Shown piece after piece: positions 22,754 through 24,068 of a stretch of 24,068 nt of DNA. The notes below the pieces were generated by a model that ran no database searches, was not told the DNA's origin, and saw only the letters and a program-made list of their open reading frames with translations. Every line of letters starts with the position of its first letter. Position 1 is the first letter of the stretch. Origin of the DNA: Prevotella sp. (GTDB taxonomy: Bacteria > Bacteroidota > Bacteroidia > Bacteroidales > Bacteroidaceae). The stretch is taken from the NCBI GenBank assembly GCA_021636625.1, contig JAJWLX010000053.1, positions 1-24,068 of the forward strand, in the 5' to 3' direction. The position numbers and the translations under genes are program-made.

Positions 22754-23923
22754 TCAGGATTCCATCTTGAGTTCGATTCTGAAGGTGGTACCCCTGCCCA
22801 GTTCGCTGTTTTTTATCCATATCTTGCCATGATGGTATTCTTCTACGATTCGCTTTGCCAGCGACAGTCCCAGTCCCCAGCCACGCTGCTTCGTCGTAAA
22901 ACCGGGACGGAATACATGCTTCAAATCCTTCTTCCTGATTCCCTTACCCGTATCTTCTACTTCGATGATGGCACGATGAGAAGCTTCCATCAAACGGAGG
23001 GTAATCCGTCCGCCTTCTGCTCCCATCGCATCCACGGCATTCTTGCAGAGGTTTTCTATCACCCATTCAAAGAGGGAGGCATTCATCCTGACGATGACTT
23101 CATGAGAAGGCATTTCCTTCACCAGCTGCACCTTCCGGGAGGTTCGACGGTCCATATACGCTATAACATGTTCCAGCACTTCGTTCAGACTGGCTGGTAC
23201 CGGCTCCGGCAGCGAACCGATCTTGGAGAATCGGTCGGCTATCAACTGCAACCGCTTGACATCCTGGTTCATCTCAGGAATCAGTTCATCATCGGGATAA
23301 TTCATACGGAGGATTTCAATCCAGGCCATCAGACTGGAGATTGGGGTACCCAACTGGTGAGCAGTTTCCTTCGACAGTCCCACCCAAACCTTATTCTGTT
23401 CCGCCCTTTTGGAAATAAGCAAAGCAAAGATAGCGATGACCACAAAGAGTAGCACTACCCCTAATTGTATATAGGGATAGACAGAAAGCCTGCGTATCAT
23501 CACCGATTCATCATAACACACCTGCAGATAATCATGGGCAGAGTCATCAAGTTCTATCTTGATATTCTTGCCCTGAGCCAGCAGTCGCTGTCCGATAAGA
23601 GAAGCCTGACGCAAGGAATCCTGTTCATCCTTGCCCTCAATCTCCACATTTCTGAAGGTTTGAGCCCGATTCTGGTCATCGAGCACGATAACAGGGATAC
23701 TATGATTTTCATTAATCACCTTGAGCACAAGACTCAGATCCGTATTTTCATCAGCCTTATTGAGAGTGCGCATAGCTTCTGCCCATACCTCCATCCTATT
23801 CCGTTCCTCCGTAGCCAGATCCCGTACCAGGAAATGAGACACGAGCAAAGAGGCGACAGCAATCAAAACTGCTGCTATCACCCAGTAAATCTTCACCTGT
23901 TGAATCCTATCCATCCAATTCAT
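22754..23923 (-). CDS. Membrane sensor histidine kinase
   Basis: This 389-residue kinase has two membrane segments (about 11-33 and 150-172) enclosing a periplasmic domain of about 115 residues with no recognised fold. The phosphoacceptor is His189 in KETAHQLGTPISSL. The ATPase domain has the N box ENLCKNAVDAMG (about 290-301), G1 box EDTGKGI, F box FRPGFTTK and G2 box RGWGLGLSLAK. No HAMP domain is obvious and no response regulator gene is adjacent, so the partner is unknown. The start MNWMDRIQQ at 23923 was chosen because the 17 upstream codons run through the promoter and ATCTGTG repeats. Met4 (23914) is possible too. Confidence 0.9.
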   Translation of the reverse strand: MNWMDRIQQVKIYWVIAAVLIAVASLLVSHFLVRDLATEERNRMEVWAEAMRTLNKADENTDLSLVLKVINENHSIPVIVLDDQNRAQTFRNVEIEGKDEQDSLRQASLIGQRLLAQGKNIKIELDDSAHDYLQVCYDESVMIRRLSVYPYIQLGVVLLFVVIAIFALLISKRAEQNKVWVGLSKETAHQLGTPISSLMAWIEILRMNYPDDELIPEMNQDVKRLQLIADRFSKIGSLPEPVPASLNEVLEHVIAYMDRRTSRKVQLVKEMPSHEVIVRMNASLFEWVIENLCKNAVDAMGAEGGRITLRLMEASHRAIIEVEDTGKGIRKKDLKHVFRPGFTTKQRGWGLGLSLAKRIVEEYHHGKIWIKNSELGRGTTFRIELKMES

Positions 23924-23927
23924 GCTG

Positions 23928-23935
23928 CAAAGATA
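23928..23935 (-). promoter_or_regulatory. -7 promoter element of the histidine kinase gene
   Basis: TATCTTTG on the minus strand is a perfect TAnnTTTG ending only 4 nt before the ATG at 23923. The transcription start would fall at about the start codon itself. No TTTG -33 element is clear; the expected position lies in the repeat region. Confidence 0.6.
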
Positions 23936-23942
23936 CAAAAAA

Positions 23943-24006
23943 ATCTGTGTAAATCTGTGAAATCTGTGGGACAAAAAACCAGCAGCATGAGAAAAAATAA
24001 TCTGTG
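23943..24006. repeat. Four ATCTGTG direct repeats upstream of the histidine kinase
   Basis: ATCTGTG occurs at 23943, 23953, 23962 and 24000. The first three are 9-10 bp apart, about one helical turn, and lie just upstream of the kinase -7 box. Similar CACAGATT repeats are, to my recollection, common in intergenic DNA of Bacteroidota, so this may be a dispersed repeat rather than an operator. Confidence 0.6.
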
Positions 24007-24014
24007 GGAAAACG

Positions 24015-24048
24015 AAAAAGCCTCAGAAATCTTTCGAAATCTGAGGCT
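24015..24048 (-). terminator. Rho-independent terminator of an upstream gene outside the window
   Basis: AGCCTCAGA (24019-24027) and TCTGAGGCT (24040-24048) form a 9-bp stem. On the minus strand it is followed by TTTTTCGTTTT. It would end a minus-strand gene lying beyond 24068. Confidence 0.75.
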
Positions 24049-24068
24049 CTTGATAAAAGAAGGCGGCT

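Noticed and set aside
22611..22820. A 69-codon minus-strand frame between the kinase and DUF177 genes
   Set aside because: It overlaps the end of the kinase gene in another frame and the promoter region. It has no recognisable protein features.
23924..23974. A 17-residue N-terminal extension of the histidine kinase
   Set aside because: It translates the promoter box and ATCTGTG repeats; the first membrane segment follows naturally from the ATG at 23923.

Overview
The window is about 24 kb of chromosomal housekeeping DNA from a Bacteroidota bacterium, most likely Prevotella or the related genus Segatella. Four things suggest this. The proteins have Bacteroidota features, such as a long RecQ with an acidic tail, an OstA-like protein next to MutL, and a DUF177-rpmF-fabH cluster. 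Several start sites have the Bacteroidota primary-sigma promoter signature (TAnnTTTG at -7). Shine-Dalgarno sequences are mostly absent. Intergenic DNA is very A+T-rich compared with the genes. I see no phage, insertion sequence, CRISPR array or defence island. Nothing obvious was acquired by transfer.

Layout, left to right. Positions 1-77 hold the 5' end of a minus-strand tRNA gene with its promoter. Positions 119-9317 carry a minus-strand series: guaB, a parvulin PPIase, a SurA-like chaperone, an OstA-like LPS-transport protein, mutL, and a beta-barrel outer-membrane protein followed by a terminator. Upstream of that (9421-16193), also on the minus strand, are recQ, clpX, clpP, tig and lptB. 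A divergent promoter region at 16194-16325 separates lptB from the only plus-strand genes, mlaE and mlaF. A bidirectional terminator (17882-17930) ends mlaEF and the next minus-strand group: DUF177 protein, rpmF, fabH, era, der and a small lipoprotein. An orphan sensor histidine kinase, an ATCTGTG-repeat region and the terminator of an unseen upstream gene close the window.

Functional themes. One is envelope biogenesis: LptB and the OstA-like protein (LPS transport), MlaE/MlaF (phospholipid transport), the PPIases (periplasmic folding of outer-membrane proteins), the barrel protein and the lipoprotein. A second is protein quality control: trigger factor, ClpP and ClpX in the usual order. A third is ribosome assembly and fatty-acid initiation: Era, Der, L32, DUF177 and FabH. 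A fourth is genome maintenance: MutL and RecQ.

No new multi-gene system is apparent. The points most worth a second look are subtle. ClpP has Asn where the catalytic Asp of the Ser-His-Asp triad is expected, and its partner ClpX has VGY at the ClpP-docking loop. The clpP promoter lies inside the loop of a perfect 13-bp inverted repeat that could also be the tig terminator. MutL lacks residues of the metal-dependent endonuclease site. The two SurA rotamase domains are degenerate in complementary ways. The histidine kinase has a promoter box so close to its ATG that its mRNA may be leaderless. All promoter start points and RNA folds were read by eye, not computed.
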